The notes beneath the pieces are model-generated. The model was given only the letters and a program-made list of their open reading frames with translations. It did not search any database and had not been told where the DNA came from. Shown in pieces: positions 1 through 9,431 of a stretch of 64,000 nucleotides of DNA. The stretch is from Coraliomargarita sp. (lineage in GTDB: Bacteria > Verrucomicrobiota > Verrucomicrobiia > Opitutales > UBA953), in the NCBI GenBank assembly GCA_024638885.1, contig JAHEJL010000001.1, forward strand, positions 521,001-585,000. The letters run 5' to 3'. Numbering within the stretch: position 1 is the first letter of the stretch; every line of letters begins with the position of its first letter. The translations under genes were made by a program, and so were the position numbers.

Positions 1-2051
1 GACTGCATGCCGCCGGATTCGAGCTGGAATACGCCGATGGTCTTCGCCTCGTTGAGCAGGGCGAACGTCTTGGCGTCGTCGAAGCCGACCTTCTCGATGT
101 CGAAGTCGGGCAGCTTGCGGTGCTTGCGGACGAGGTTCTGGGCGTCGTCGATGATCGTGAGCGTCTTGAGGCCCAGGAAGTCCATCTTCAGGAGGCCGAG
201 CTTCTCGACCGGGTCCTTGGCGTACTGGGTCGTCAGGTCGCCTTCCTGCATCGTCACCGGGATGATGTCGGTGAGCGGGCGGTCGGCGATGATCATGCCG
301 CACGCGTGCTTGCCGGAGTTGCGCACCATGCCCTCGATGACGCGGCCGGTCTCGATGATGCTGGCGGCCTGCGGGTTGACGCTGACCTCCTCGCGGAGTT
401 CGTTGGACTTCTTGAGCGCGTCCTCGAGCGAGATGTTGATGTCGTCGGGGACGAGCTTGGCGAGGCGGTTGGTCTCGACGAACGGCAGGTCGCGGATGCG
501 GGCGAGGTCGCGGACGACCATCTTGGCGCCGAACGTGCCGAAGGTGATGATGTTGGCGACGCGGTCCTCGCCGTACTTCTTGCGGACGTAGCCGACGACC
601 TGGTCGCGGCGGCGCATGCAGAAGTCGATGTCGAAGTCGGGCGCGGACACGCGCTCGGGATTCAGGAAGCGCTCGAACAGGAGGCCGAAGCGGATCGGGT
701 CGATGTCGGTGATCTTGAGGCAGTACGCCACGATCGAGCCGGCGCCCGAGCCGCGGCCCGGGCCGACGGGGATGTCCTGCTTGCGCGACCAGTCGATGAA
801 GTCCCAGACGATGAGGAAGTAGTCGACGAAGCCCGTGCCGGCGATGACGCCCATCTCGTAGTCGACGCGGCGGCAGAGCTCGGCGGGGCTGGTCTTGCCC
901 GGGCCGGGGATCTTCTCGTCCTGCCAGGCCTTCGGGTCGTCGTAGTCCACGCCGTAGCGTTCCTTGAGGCCGGCCTTCACCTGCTCGAGCAGGTAGGAGC
1001 CGTTGGCCCGCATGGCCTTGCGCTTCTCGGGGTCGATGACGAAGTCGCCCGGCTTGCCGGCGGCGACGAGCAGGCCGTTCTTGAGCTTCTCGTAGCCGTC
1101 GAGGATCGCGTCGATCTTCTCGGTGGCCTTGGGCTTCACGCCTTCGCTGAAGATGTAGACGGGGTAGTTGTTCTGGCCGACGGGCAGCTTGACGTCGCAC
1201 ATCTCGGCGATGGCGACGGTGTTCTTGATGGACTCGGGGACCTCGCCGAAGACGCGCAGCATCTCGGCCTCGCTCTTGAGGTAGAACTCCGTGGCGGAGT
1301 AGCGCATGCGGCGCTCGTCGGCCAGGCGGGCGCCGGTCTGGATGCAGAGCATCGCGTCGTGCGCGACGGAATCGCCGGCGTCGACGTAGTGCACGTCGTT
1401 GGTGGCGACGACGCGGAGCTGGAACTCGCCGGCGAGCTTGAGGAGGTCGGCGATGATGCGCTTCTGCTCCTCGAGGCCGTGGTCCATCAGCTCGATGACG
1501 AAGTTCTCGCGGCCGAAGATCTCGACGAACTTGCCGCACGCCTTGCGGGCGGCCTCGTAGTCGCCGCGGAGGAGGGCCTGCGGGATGACGCCCTGGAGGC
1601 AGCCGGAGAAGCCGATCAGGCCGTCGGCGTGCTTGGCGAGCTGCTCGAGGTCGGTGCGCGGCTTGTAGTGCAGGCCGCGCACGTGCGCGTCGGAGACGAG
1701 CTTGGTGAGGTTCTGGTAGCCTTTGAAGTTCCGGGCGAGCACGCCCATGTGGAAGTACTTGTGCTCGCGGCGGTCGGGCTTGTCGGTGAGCGCGTGGTCC
1801 CAGACGAGGTACAGCTCGCAGCCGAGGAGCGGCTTGAGCTTCACGTCCCCCTTGGAGCGCTGCTTGGCCTCGTTCCAGAAATCGAAGAGGCCGAAGAGGT
1901 TGCCGTGGTCGGTGATCGCCACCGCGCGCATGTTCATGTCGCACGCGCGCGCCATCAGGCGGTCGATGCGGCTGCAGCCGTCGAGCATGCTGTAGTCCGT
2001 ATGCACGTGGAGGTGCACGAAGTCTCGGCTGATGGTTTCCGGGTCGGCCAT
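1..2051 (-). CDS. dnaE: DNA polymerase III alpha subunit (3' part off the window)
   Basis: Catalytic alpha subunit of the replicative DNA polymerase III holoenzyme. About 683 residues are visible and the C-terminus runs off the left edge. Residues 13-19 (HLHVHTD) open an N-terminal PHP domain. The polymerase palm motif PDFDIDF lies at 471-477 with aspartates 472, 474 and 476, and the third catalytic aspartate sits in KMDFLGL near residue 624, so the active site is complete. The start is the ATG at 2051, giving [12 protein letters not shown] long open frame on the opposite strand is an artefact of the high GC content. The downstream neighbour on the same strand side is tyrS, which lies upstream of dnaE in transcription direction. 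Confidence 0.96.
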   Translation of the reverse strand, partial: MADPETISRDFVHLHVHTDYSMLDGCSRIDRLMARACDMNMRAVAITDHGNLFGLFDFWNEAKQRSKGDVKLKPLLGCELYLVWDHALTDKPDRREHKYFHMGVLARNFKGYQNLTKLVSDAHVRGLHYKPRTDLEQLAKHADGLIGFSGCLQGVIPQALLRGDYEAARKACGKFVEIFGRENFVIELMDHGLEEQKRIIADLLKLAGEFQLRVVATNDVHYVDAGDSVAHDAMLCIQTGARLADERRMRYSATEFYLKSEAEMLRVFGEVPESIKNTVAIAEMCDVKLPVGQNNYPVYIFSEGVKPKATEKIDAILDGYEKLKNGLLVAAGKPGDFVIDPEKRKAMRANGSYLLEQVKAGLKERYGVDYDDPKAWQDEKIPGPGKTSPAELCRRVDYEMGVIAGTGFVDYFLIVWDFIDWSRKQDIPVGPGRGSGAGSIVAYCLKITDIDPIRFGLLFERFLNPERVSAPDFDIDFCMRRRDQVVGYVRKKYGEDRVANIITFGTFGAKMVVRDLARIRDLPFVETNRLAKLVPDDINISLEDALKKSNELREEVSVNPQAASIIETGRVIEGMVRNSGKHACGMIIADRPLTDIIPVTMQEGDLTTQYAKDPVEKLGLLKMDFLGLKTLTIIDDAQNLVRKHRKLPDFDIEKVGFDDAKTFALLNEAKTIGVFQLESGGMQ

Positions 2052-2156
2052 GCGGGACGGCGATAATAGGGAGCCGTCGGAGGGCAGGGGAAGGCATTAA
2101 TCCGCGAGGTTATCCGCGGACTTGCTCACACCGCCCCGGCCGGCCGTCGCCGGGCC

Positions 2157-3347
2157 TTACTTGACCTTCACGAAGGTGCGCTTGCCGGCCTGGATGACCA
2201 GCTCGCCGGTCGGCTGGGCGACCTTCTGGGCCGGATCGGAGACCTTGTCGTCGCCGAGCTTGACCGCGCCGCCCTCGATGAGGCGGCGGATCTCCTTCTT
2301 GGAGGGGAAGAGGTTCGTCGCGGCGAGGAGGTCGACGATGCCGACTTCGGCCGCGCCGCCGGAGACGGCCGCCCAGGCGAACTCAGGCATGTCCGTGCGG
2401 ACGCCGCCCTTGGAGAAGACGTTCTCGAACTCGGCGCGTTCCTTGGCGCCGGCGCCCGCGCCGTGGAACTTGTCCGTCAGGCGCGTGGCGAGCTGCTTCT
2501 TGGCCTCCATCGGGTGGCCGGCCTTGAGGGCCGCGAGCTCCTCCGGCGTCGAGAGCAGGAGCAGGAGGTCGTAGTAGACCCACATGGTGGCGTCCGGGAT
2601 CGACATGATGCGGCCGAACATGTCCTTCGCGCCGTGGTTGAAGGCGATGTAGTTGCCGAGCGACTTCGACATCTTCTTCTCGCCGTCGAGGCCGACGAGC
2701 AGGGGCATGCCGAGCACGGCCTGCGGGGCCATCTTGTCCTGCTCCTGCAGGTCGCGGCCGACGAGCATGTTGAAGAGCTGGTCGCTGCCGCCGATCTCGA
2801 TGTCGGCCTTGAGCATGACGGAGTCGTAGCCCTGGAGGAGCGGGTAGAGGAACTCGACGATCGAGATGGGCGTGTTCGACGCGTGGCGCTTGGCGAAATC
2901 GTCGCGCGCGAGCATCTGCGCCACGGTCATGCGGCGGCTGAGCTGGAGGGCGTCGAGGAACGACATCTTGCCGAACCACTCGCTGTTGCGGCGGACTTCG
3001 GTCTTCTGGGGGTCGAGGATCCGGAAGGCCTGCTCGAGGTAGGTCTTGGCGTTCTCCTCGATCTCCTGCTCGGAGAGCACGGGGCGCGTCTCGGACTTGC
3101 CGGTGGGGTCGCCGATGCGGGTGGTGTAGTCGCCGATGATGAGGACGGCCTGGTGGCCGAGCTCCTGGAACTGGCGGAGCTTCTGGAAGACGACCATGTG
3201 GCCGAAGGTCAGGTCAGGGCGGGTCGGGTCGACGCCGAGCTTCACGCGCAGGGTCTTGCCGGCTTCGAGACGCTTCAGGATCTCCGCCTCACCGATGAAC
3301 TTCTCGGTGCGGGATTTCATGACCTTCAACTGTTCCGCGGGGGACAT
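2157..3347 (-). CDS. tyrS: Tyrosine--tRNA ligase
   Basis: Class I aminoacyl-tRNA synthetase that charges tRNA-Tyr in the cytoplasm; 396 residues. The HIGH-type signature appears as FGHM at about 48-51, after RVKLGVDPTRPDL. KMSKS is at 225-229, and an S4-like RNA-binding tail follows (RRLIEGGAVKLGDDKV). The opening resembles the TyrZ/type-2 TyrRS branch. The frame is open 32 codons further upstream, but that stretch lies in repeat DNA. The ATG at 3347 is preceded by a GGGAAGAG ribosome-binding site and gives the family-like MSPAEQLKVM, so it is preferred. Confidence 0.95.
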   Translation of the reverse strand: MSPAEQLKVMKSRTEKFIGEAEILKRLEAGKTLRVKLGVDPTRPDLTFGHMVVFQKLRQFQELGHQAVLIIGDYTTRIGDPTGKSETRPVLSEQEIEENAKTYLEQAFRILDPQKTEVRRNSEWFGKMSFLDALQLSRRMTVAQMLARDDFAKRHASNTPISIVEFLYPLLQGYDSVMLKADIEIGGSDQLFNMLVGRDLQEQDKMAPQAVLGMPLLVGLDGEKKMSKSLGNYIAFNHGAKDMFGRIMSIPDATMWVYYDLLLLLSTPEELAALKAGHPMEAKKQLATRLTDKFHGAGAGAKERAEFENVFSKGGVRTDMPEFAWAAVSGGAAEVGIVDLLAATNLFPSKKEIRRLIEGGAVKLGDDKVSDPAQKVAQPTGELVIQAGKRTFVKVK

Positions 3348-3391
3348 GCCATCACTCTTCCCGGAGGGAAGGGGAGGGGGAAGGAAAAAAC

Positions 3392-3682
3392 AGAGGCCCG
3401 GAGGCCCGGAGGCTCGGTGGACCAGAGGTGGCGCAAGGCCCAAGGGGAGACCGGAATGTATGCTGCGGTTATTTTGGGTAGGGTTGAGCGCCCTCGCTCA
3501 ACCGCGGCTGACCAAGGGTGGTCAGCCCTACCCGAGACCTGAAAGCGCATGCCCACCTGCCAAACATCGGGTTCCCGGTTTCCCCTTGAGCGTCGCATCT
3601 CCCCCGCCACCCGCCACCTGAGGCCGCCACCCGAAATGTGCATCCCACTGGTTCTCCGAGCCTCTGAGCCTCCGTGCCTCTA
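3392..3682. repeat. Composite intergenic repeat (copy A)
   Basis: This 374-bp spacer between the divergent tyrS and M20 peptidase genes holds no gene and is mostly repeat. The left arm begins GAGGCCCGGAGGCCCGGAGG, and the right end (about 3651-3682) carries a related sequence inverted. Inside these, GGGGAGACCGGAATG (about 3443-3460) and CCCGGTTTCCCC (about 3573-3585) look like the two halves of the A+C-type hairpin seen intact at 13036-13125 and 31206-31285. The inner part is interrupted by the GTAG hairpin pair at 3478-3531. A CCGCCACCTG segment near 3610 recurs near 13150. Confidence 0.7.
3478..3531. repeat. REP/BIME-like GTAG hairpin pair (copy A)
   Basis: Two head-to-head hairpins, each with GTAG at its outer end. 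The first has arms TTGAGCG/CGCTCAA with loop CCCT (3484-3501). The second has arms CTGACCA/TGGTCAG with loop AGGG (3508-3525). They are joined by a short GC-rich linker, and the outer GGGTAGGG and CCCTACCC also pair. Arms are perfect but unlike those of other copies in the window. A 5' GTAG next to a palindrome is the known signature of REP elements linked to RAYT transposases; assignment to that class is inference. Confidence 0.72.
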
Positions 3683-3721
3683 GTGATTGCCCTTCGTCCC
3701 TTTCTCTCCTTACTCCCGGCC

Positions 3722-5107
3722 ATGGATCTCGTCCGCGAACTGATCGATTACGTGAAGCACCCGAGCGTCTCCACCGACCCGGCCTTCAAGGCGGGCATGG
3801 ACGGCGCCCGGGAGCATATCTGCGGGCTGCTCAAGCAGGCCGGTCTCGAGGTCGAGGTCATCCCTACGCCCCTCCATCCGATCGTCCTCGGCCGTCGCCG
3901 CGGCCCGAAGGAATGGCCCCATATCGTCCTTTACGGCCACTACGACGTGCAGCCGGCCGACCCGCTGAACCTCTGGACCTCCCCGGCTTTCGAGCCGGTC
4001 GTGCGTGACGGCAAGATCTGGGGCCGCGGCACCGCCGACAACAAGGGTCCGCACTTGGTGGCCGTCGCCGCCCTCGCCCGCCTGCTGAAGCGCTGCCCGA
4101 ACCTGCCCCTCCGCATCACCTTCCTCATCGAGGGCGAAGAAGAGATCGGCTCCCCGAGTTTCCCGGAATTCCTCCATAATCATAAGGCGGAGCTCTCCGA
4201 AGCCGACTGCGTCATCCTTTCCGACACGGCCTCGCCGTCGTCCGACCAGATCGTCATCACGACGGCTCTGCGCGGCATCATCGGCCTCGAAGTCGGCCTG
4301 ACCGGCCCGAAGTCCGACCTGCACTCCGGCCTCCATGGCGGCGCGGTCTACAATCCCATCCAGGCGCTCGCCGAGCTCTGCGCCTCGCTCCACGACGCCG
4401 ACAACGCGGTGACCGTCGAAGGCTTCTATGACGGCGTCGAACAGCCGACCCGCTGGGAACGCGAAGAGCTCCGCAAGCTGCCGCTGAGCGAAGACGGTTA
4501 TCGCCGCGCCCTGGGCGTCGACGAACTGCACCCCGCTCCGGGCCTCGACGGCCTCGAAGCCGTGCGTTTCGCGCCGACGCTCGAGTTCAACGGCATCGGC
4601 GGCGGCTACCAGGGCAAGGGCTCGAAGACCGTCATCCCGTCGAAGGTCTTCGCCAAGATCACCTGCCGTCTCGTCCCGGGCCAGGATCCGGCCGACGTGC
4701 ATCGCAAGGTCGCCGCGGCCATCCATGCCCGCGCCCCGAAAGGTGTGCGCGTCGATATCATCGAGATGCAAGGCAACGCGGCCTACTTCGTCTGCCCGCC
4801 GGATCGTCCGAACACTCCGGCCGGCCAGAATCCCGTCCTCGCCAAGGCGTTCCGCGAAGCCGACAAGGCCATCGGCGAAGCCTTCGGCAAGCGTCCCCTC
4901 TACCTCCGCGAAGGTGGCAGCGTGCCCATCATCGGCGATATCCGTCGCGAGACCGGCCTCGATTCGGTGATGATCGGCCTCTTCACGCCGGAGTCGCACC
5001 TGCACGCCCCGAACGAGAACTTCGAGCTGGTCATGGCCGAGCGCGCCGTGAACGCCTACGAGAAGCTCCTCGAGCGCCTCGCCGGCACCGACCGCGGACC
5101 GCGCTAA
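3722..5107 (+). CDS. M20 family metallopeptidase (dipeptidase-like)
   Basis: Cytoplasmic zinc amino- or dipeptidase of 461 residues. The metal site is visible as YGHYDVQP (H73, D75), GRGTADNKGP (D106) and the EGEEEIGSP segment near 138-146, which supplies the general base and a ligand. Further downstream, LHSGLHGG fits the lid-domain start of dipeptidase-type M20 enzymes. The start is the ATG at 3722 giving MDLVRELIDYV; the open frame before it lies in the repeat spacer. The exact substrate cannot be told from sequence; small peptides are the family norm. The stop is 7 bp from the first glycosyltransferase, so they may be co-transcribed. Confidence 0.9.
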   Translation: MDLVRELIDYVKHPSVSTDPAFKAGMDGAREHICGLLKQAGLEVEVIPTPLHPIVLGRRRGPKEWPHIVLYGHYDVQPADPLNLWTSPAFEPVVRDGKIWGRGTADNKGPHLVAVAALARLLKRCPNLPLRITFLIEGEEEIGSPSFPEFLHNHKAELSEADCVILSDTASPSSDQIVITTALRGIIGLEVGLTGPKSDLHSGLHGGAVYNPIQALAELCASLHDADNAVTVEGFYDGVEQPTRWEREELRKLPLSEDGYRRALGVDELHPAPGLDGLEAVRFAPTLEFNGIGGGYQGKGSKTVIPSKVFAKITCRLVPGQDPADVHRKVAAAIHARAPKGVRVDIIEMQGNAAYFVCPPDRPNTPAGQNPVLAKAFREADKAIGEAFGKRPLYLREGGSVPIIGDIRRETGLDSVMIGLFTPESHLHAPNENFELVMAERAVNAYEKLLERLAGTDRGPR

Positions 5108-5114
5108 GCCGTCG

Positions 5115-6137
5115 ATGCGGGTCAGCGTCCTCTTCTGCTGCTACAACCAGCAGGCCTTCGTGCGCGAAGCCCTGCAGGCCGCGCTGACGCAGGACTACCC
5201 CGGATACGAGCTCGTCGTCGCGGACGACGGCTCGAGCGACGGCACCCGCCAGGTCGTCGACGAGGTGCTCCGTATGGCGCCGGCCCACGTGCGCGTGGTG
5301 CGCGCCGACAGCCCCGTCAACCGGGGGCTCGTCGCCAGTTTCAACCAGGCCGTCGCGGCTTCTTCGGGCGAGATCCTCGTGCCCATGGCCGGCGATGACA
5401 TCTCGGAACGCGACCGCCTCGGCGCCTTGGTCCAGGTGTTCCGCGGCCGCCCGACGGTCCACCTCGTCTGTAGCAACGTCCGCAAGATCGACGCCGCCGG
5501 CCGCGAGCTGGCGGACGCCTATTTCCTGCCCGACGAAGGACGCGAATACGCCTATCCCGCCGCGGGCCGGATCCGTTCGCTCTACGCCAACCTGCCGATG
5601 GTCGGCGCGACGGCGGCCTATCGCCGGACGCTCTTCGACGTCTTCGGGCCGCTCGGTCCGGAGGCGCCCAGCGAAGATAACTGCCTGACGGTGCGCGCGC
5701 TCTTGCTCGGCCCCGCGGTCTACCTGGCCGACCGTCTGGTGCGCTGGCGTCGCCATGGCGCGAACCTCTCCACGCATGAGTTCGGGCGCGCCGAGGATGC
5801 CCGCGACCGCGAACGCCACCTCAACGAGTATTGGCGCCAAGTCCGCACGATGCGGCAGGTCCAGGCGGACCTGCGCGCCCCGGCCCTCACCGGCCGCGCC
5901 GCCCCGGAACTTCTCGCCCGCGTCGGCGCCGGCGCCCGCCAACATGGCGCGCGGCAGTCGCTTCGTCATGCCTCGCTGGCGCCGTCGACCTGGTCGGACT
6001 GGGCGTCGTCGGTGGGCCGCCTCCCTTGGCGCGATCGGCTGACGATGACGCCGCTGATGTTCCTGCGCCGGGCCTTGCCGCCTTTCCGCTGGCTCCACTG
6101 GAAGATGCTTTCGGATAAGCTCAATCGCGCCGCCTGA
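5115..6137 (+). CDS. Glycosyltransferase family 2
   Basis: GT-A fold glycosyltransferase of 340 residues, probably acting in cell-surface polysaccharide synthesis. The N-terminus VSVLFCCYNQQAFV is the usual GT2 opening, followed by DDGSSDGT and MAGDDISERDRL, the nucleotide-sugar and metal-binding region. There is no signal peptide, and no convincing membrane helix is seen. The stop overlaps the start of the next gene by one base, and the next gene is a paralogue, so the two are translationally coupled and probably arose by tandem duplication. Donor and acceptor sugars are unknown. Confidence 0.88.
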   Translation: MRVSVLFCCYNQQAFVREALQAALTQDYPGYELVVADDGSSDGTRQVVDEVLRMAPAHVRVVRADSPVNRGLVASFNQAVAASSGEILVPMAGDDISERDRLGALVQVFRGRPTVHLVCSNVRKIDAAGRELADAYFLPDEGREYAYPAAGRIRSLYANLPMVGATAAYRRTLFDVFGPLGPEAPSEDNCLTVRALLLGPAVYLADRLVRWRRHGANLSTHEFGRAEDARDRERHLNEYWRQVRTMRQVQADLRAPALTGRAAPELLARVGAGARQHGARQSLRHASLAPSTWSDWASSVGRLPWRDRLTMTPLMFLRRALPPFRWLHWKMLSDKLNRAA

Positions 6138-7171
6138 TGTCGTCCGCTCCTGCCTTGCCCTCGGTCAGCGTGATCCTGCTGACTTATAACCAGGAGGCCT
6201 TCGTGGCCGAAGCGGTGCGCTCGTGGCTCCGGCAGGACTTGGCGGACTTCGAGCTCATCCTGTCCGATGACGCCTCGACGGACCGGACGCGCGAGGTCAT
6301 CGACGCCGAGCTGGCCCGGCACCCGGGCACCTCGGTCCGCGTCGTGCGCTGCCATCGCCCGCGCAACGGCGGCGTCCTGGCCAACATCAACGCCGCGATG
6401 GCGGCCTGCTCCGGGGACATCATCATCGCCGCCGCCGGCGACGACGTCTCGGAGCCTTCCCGCGTCCGGCTGGCCGCCGAGATTTTCGCCGCCGACCCGA
6501 CCGTCCAGGCCGTCGTCACCAACTGCCAGAAGATCGACGCCGAGGGGCGGCCGATCGGCGCGCCGTCGCTTCGTCATCGGACCGGGCGCTACGCCTACGA
6601 CCTGGAGCCCCGCGATATCTACGCGCGTTCGCCGGTCTGCGGCGCTTCGGCGGCCTACCGCGCGGCGCTGTTCCGGGATTTCGGACCCATGCAGCCGGGC
6701 TCCCACGGCGAAGACAACTGCTTCTGGGTGCGCGCCCTCCTGCGTGGCGCGGTCTATTATGATCGCCGCCCGCTGGTCCTCTGGCGGCAGCATGGCGCCA
6801 ATCTTTCGAACTACTCCGAAGGCGGCTTTGCTTCCCCGGAAAACCGCCAACGCCACCTGCGCTGGATGCGGGCGCACGAACTGATGGCTCCCCAGTGGGA
6901 GCGGGACGTGGCCTTGGCGGTCGAGCGGGGGTGGGTGAGCCCGGAGCGCGGCGCCCTGGTCGTCGACCTCGCGCGGCGGGAGTGCGCCCGCTGGAAGCTG
7001 GACCGCTGCTCGTTGGAGCCGGCCCCTTGGGCCGAATGGAAGGAGGCCGCCCGCGCGTTGCTCCGTCCGGGACAGTGGAGCTTCGTCTGCCGTGGCTTCC
7101 GCAAGTGGGTCAGCCGCGGTCGGCGCGAGCACGAGTGGCGGTGGTGGGCCAAGGTGCGGCAGCAATCGTGA
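6137..7171 (+). CDS. Glycosyltransferase family 2 (tandem paralogue)
   Basis: GT2 enzyme of 344 residues, collinear with the preceding protein. Shared landmarks are SVILLTYNQEAFV, LSDDASTDRTREV, AAAGDDVSEPSRV, a VTNCQKIDAEGR segment matching VCSNVRKIDAAGR upstream, and VLWRQHGANLS matching VRWRRHGANLS. The match along the whole length supports tandem duplication followed by divergence, perhaps to add different sugars to one glycan. It starts at the ATG overlapping the TGA of the upstream gene (6135-6137). No other polysaccharide genes lie next to the pair, so the pathway is unclear. Confidence 0.88.
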   Translation: MSSAPALPSVSVILLTYNQEAFVAEAVRSWLRQDLADFELILSDDASTDRTREVIDAELARHPGTSVRVVRCHRPRNGGVLANINAAMAACSGDIIIAAAGDDVSEPSRVRLAAEIFAADPTVQAVVTNCQKIDAEGRPIGAPSLRHRTGRYAYDLEPRDIYARSPVCGASAAYRAALFRDFGPMQPGSHGEDNCFWVRALLRGAVYYDRRPLVLWRQHGANLSNYSEGGFASPENRQRHLRWMRAHELMAPQWERDVALAVERGWVSPERGALVVDLARRECARWKLDRCSLEPAPWAEWKEAARALLRPGQWSFVCRGFRKWVSRGRREHEWRWWAKVRQQS

Positions 7172-7276
7172 GCTTGGGGCCGGCTTAAACGCCTGTTTCC
7201 CTCGGTTTTCGAGGGTTGCGGGGTAGGTTTACCCTTCCGCTTTCCCGGAGAACTCTTCAATCTCCGGGCATTCACC

Positions 7277-8149
7277 ATGGCCGTCTTCCGCAAACGTACG
7301 CACACCCCGACTCCTAAGAAGAAGGATATCCCGGCGGGTCTCTGGACCAAGTGCCCCCAGTCGGGCGAGATGGTCTACACCAAGGACCTCGAGGCCAACT
7401 GGAACGTCTTCCCGATCAGCGGCTACCATGACCGCCTGTCCACCAAGCGCCGCATCGCCCTCCTGATCGACGAAGGCACCTGGAAGGAGACCGACCAGAA
7501 GCTCGCCTCCAAGGACCCCCTCAAGTTCACGGCCGGCGGTTCCTACCCCGAGCGCCTCGCCCAGCACCAGAAGAAGTCCGGCCTCCGCGACTCCGTCGTC
7601 TGCGGCCACGGCCTGATGGACGGCCTCCCGGTCTCCCTCGCGATCATGGACTTCTCGTTCATGGGCGCCTCGATGGGTTCCGTCGCCGGCGAGAAGGTCA
7701 CCCGCGCCATCGAGCGCGCGATCAAGCTGAAGTGCCCGTGCGTCGTCGTCTGCGCCTCCGGTGGCGCCCGCATGCAGGAAGGCATCCTCTCCCTGATGCA
7801 GATGGCCAAGACCAGCGCCGCCCTCGCGAAGCTCCGCGCCGCCGGCCTGCCCTACATCGCCGTCCTCACCAATCCCACGATGGCCGGCGTCATGGCCAGC
7901 TACGCGACCCTCGGTGACGTCATCGTCGCCGAACCCGGCGCGCTCATCGGCTTCGCCGGCGCCCGCGTGATCAAGGAGACGACCAACCAGGACCTCCCCG
8001 ACGGCTTCCAGACCTCGGAGTTCCTCCTGAAGCGCGGCCTCATCGACATGATCATCCACCGCAAGGAGATGAAGTCGAAGCTCGCCAGCCTCCTCCGCGC
8101 CCTCGCCCACCGCAAGGTGAAGGCCAAGGCCGTGAAGAGCCGCGCCTGA
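7277..8149 (+). CDS. accD: Acetyl-CoA carboxylase carboxyltransferase subunit beta
   Basis: Beta half of the carboxyltransferase that makes malonyl-CoA for fatty acid synthesis; 290 residues. The GLWTKCP opening, the [10 protein letters not shown] region, [11 protein letters not shown] and [11 protein letters not shown] are typical AccD blocks, and folC follows as in many bacteria. The odd feature is the N-terminal zinc ribbon. Families normally have Cys-x2-Cys-x15-Cys-x2-Cys. Here position 26 is Cys, but 29 is Ser, 45 is Phe and 48 is Ser, so three of four ligands are gone while spacing is kept. The catalytic core looks intact. accA is not in the window. Confidence 0.95.
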   Translation: MAVFRKRTHTPTPKKKDIPAGLWTKCPQSGEMVYTKDLEANWNVFPISGYHDRLSTKRRIALLIDEGTWKETDQKLASKDPLKFTAGGSYPERLAQHQKKSGLRDSVVCGHGLMDGLPVSLAIMDFSFMGASMGSVAGEKVTRAIERAIKLKCPCVVVCASGGARMQEGILSLMQMAKTSAALAKLRAAGLPYIAVLTNPTMAGVMASYATLGDVIVAEPGALIGFAGARVIKETTNQDLPDGFQTSEFLLKRGLIDMIIHRKEMKSKLASLLRALAHRKVKAKAVKSRA

Positions 8150-8165
8150 GCGCGAGTTCGCGGAG

Positions 8166-9431
8166 ATGACTCCTCAAGAGACGCTCCGCTGGCTGACGGG
8201 ACTACGTAACCTGGGTTCGCGCCTCGGCGTGGACCGCATGCGTCTGCTCTCCGCGCGGATCGGCAACCCCGAGCGCGCGCAGCCGTGCTTTCATGTCGCC
8301 GGCACCAATGGCAAGGGCTCGACCTCCGCGATGATCGAAGCGATCCAGCGCGCGCACGGCCGTCGCACGGGCCTCTACACGAGCCCGCACCTGGTGCAGA
8401 TCGGCGAACGCATCCAGGTCGACCGCGCGCTTTTGCCCGACGCCGCGGTCGTCGCCCTCGCCGAACGTCTGCGTCCGCATTACGAAGCGATCCGCGCCGC
8501 CGACGCGGAGAACGCCCCGACGTTCTTCGAGCTGATCACCGCGGCGGCGCTGCTGGAGTTCGCCGAACGGCAGGTCGACGTGGCCGTCCTCGAGACGGGC
8601 CTCGGCGGCCGCCTCGACGCCACGAACGTCTGCGCGCCGGAAGTCTGCGTGATCACCTCCATCGGACTCGACCACCAGGAATACCTCGGCCCGACGCTCG
8701 CCGCCATCGCCGGCGAGAAGGCCGGCATCCTGAAGCCCGGCGTCCCGTGCGTCGTCGGCGACGTCCCGCCCGAAGCCGAAGCGGTCATCGTCGCCCGCGC
8801 CCGCGAAGTCGGCGCGCCGCTCCATTTCGTCCGCGACCGCTTCGCCGCCGGCCTGCCCGAGACGAACCTCGCCGGCGCGCACCAACGTCGCAATGCCGGC
8901 GCAGCCTTGCTCGCCTGCGAGCTCGCGACGCGCCTGCCGGTCGACGACGCCAAGGCGCGCGCGGCGCTGCGCTCCGTCGAATGGGCCGGCCGCTGGCAGG
9001 AGTTCCGCCTCGCCGACGGCCGCCGCCTCATCGTCGACGGTTCGCATAACGAAGAAGGTATCCGCGCCGTCGCCCCGCTGCTCGCCGCGCTGCCGGCGCC
9101 GACCGTCATCGTCGGCGCCCTGGGCGTCGACCGCGCCCGCCCGCTCGTCGCCGCCGCGGCGAAGTCCGCCGGCAAGCTCGTGCTGGTCCGCCCCGACAAC
9201 GAGCGCGCGTGCTCCGTCGAGGAGCTGGCCGCCTTGGTCCCCGCCGACTTCCGCGGCGAAGTCCGCGCCGCGTCCGTCGCGGAACTCTTCCCGTCGCCGG
9301 CCACCTGCGTCGCGGCGGGCGAGGCGATCGTCGTGCTCGGCTCCCTCTATCTCGTCGGCGAAGTCCTCGCGCGCCTGCGCGGCCACGGACTGCCCGACGC
9401 CTGGCAGGATCGCCTGCCTTCCGCCCGATGA
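8166..9431 (+). CDS. folC: Folylpolyglutamate synthase / dihydrofolate synthase
   Basis: Mur-ligase family enzyme that adds glutamates to folates and, if bifunctional, makes dihydrofolate from dihydropteroate; 421 residues. The P-loop GTNGKGST lies at 46-53, followed by the characteristic TGLYTSPHLVQIGERI. ETGLGGRLDATN and ITSIGLDHQEYLG are the family's substrate and ATP-binding blocks, and VDGSHNEEG marks the C-terminal domain. It starts 16 bp after accD and its stop overlaps the next gene by four bases (ATGA), so accD, folC and the pseudouridine synthase are probably one operon. Confidence 0.95.
   Translation: MTPQETLRWLTGLRNLGSRLGVDRMRLLSARIGNPERAQPCFHVAGTNGKGSTSAMIEAIQRAHGRRTGLYTSPHLVQIGERIQVDRALLPDAAVVALAERLRPHYEAIRAADAENAPTFFELITAAALLEFAERQVDVAVLETGLGGRLDATNVCAPEVCVITSIGLDHQEYLGPTLAAIAGEKAGILKPGVPCVVGDVPPEAEAVIVARAREVGAPLHFVRDRFAAGLPETNLAGAHQRRNAGAALLACELATRLPVDDAKARAALRSVEWAGRWQEFRLADGRRLIVDGSHNEEGIRAVAPLLAALPAPTVIVGALGVDRARPLVAAAAKSAGKLVLVRPDNERACSVEELAALVPADFRGEVRAASVAELFPSPATCVAAGEAIVVLGSLYLVGEVLARLRGHGLPDAWQDRLPSAR

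Noticed and set aside
3348..3443. N-terminal extension of TyrS
   Set aside because: The extra 32 residues come from repeat DNA and lack a ribosome-binding site, while ATG 3347 has a good one and gives a family-like start.
7190..7225. Hairpin CCCTCG/CGAGGG between the second glycosyltransferase and accD as a terminator
   Set aside because: The stem is only 6 bp and no T run follows; not strong enough to call.
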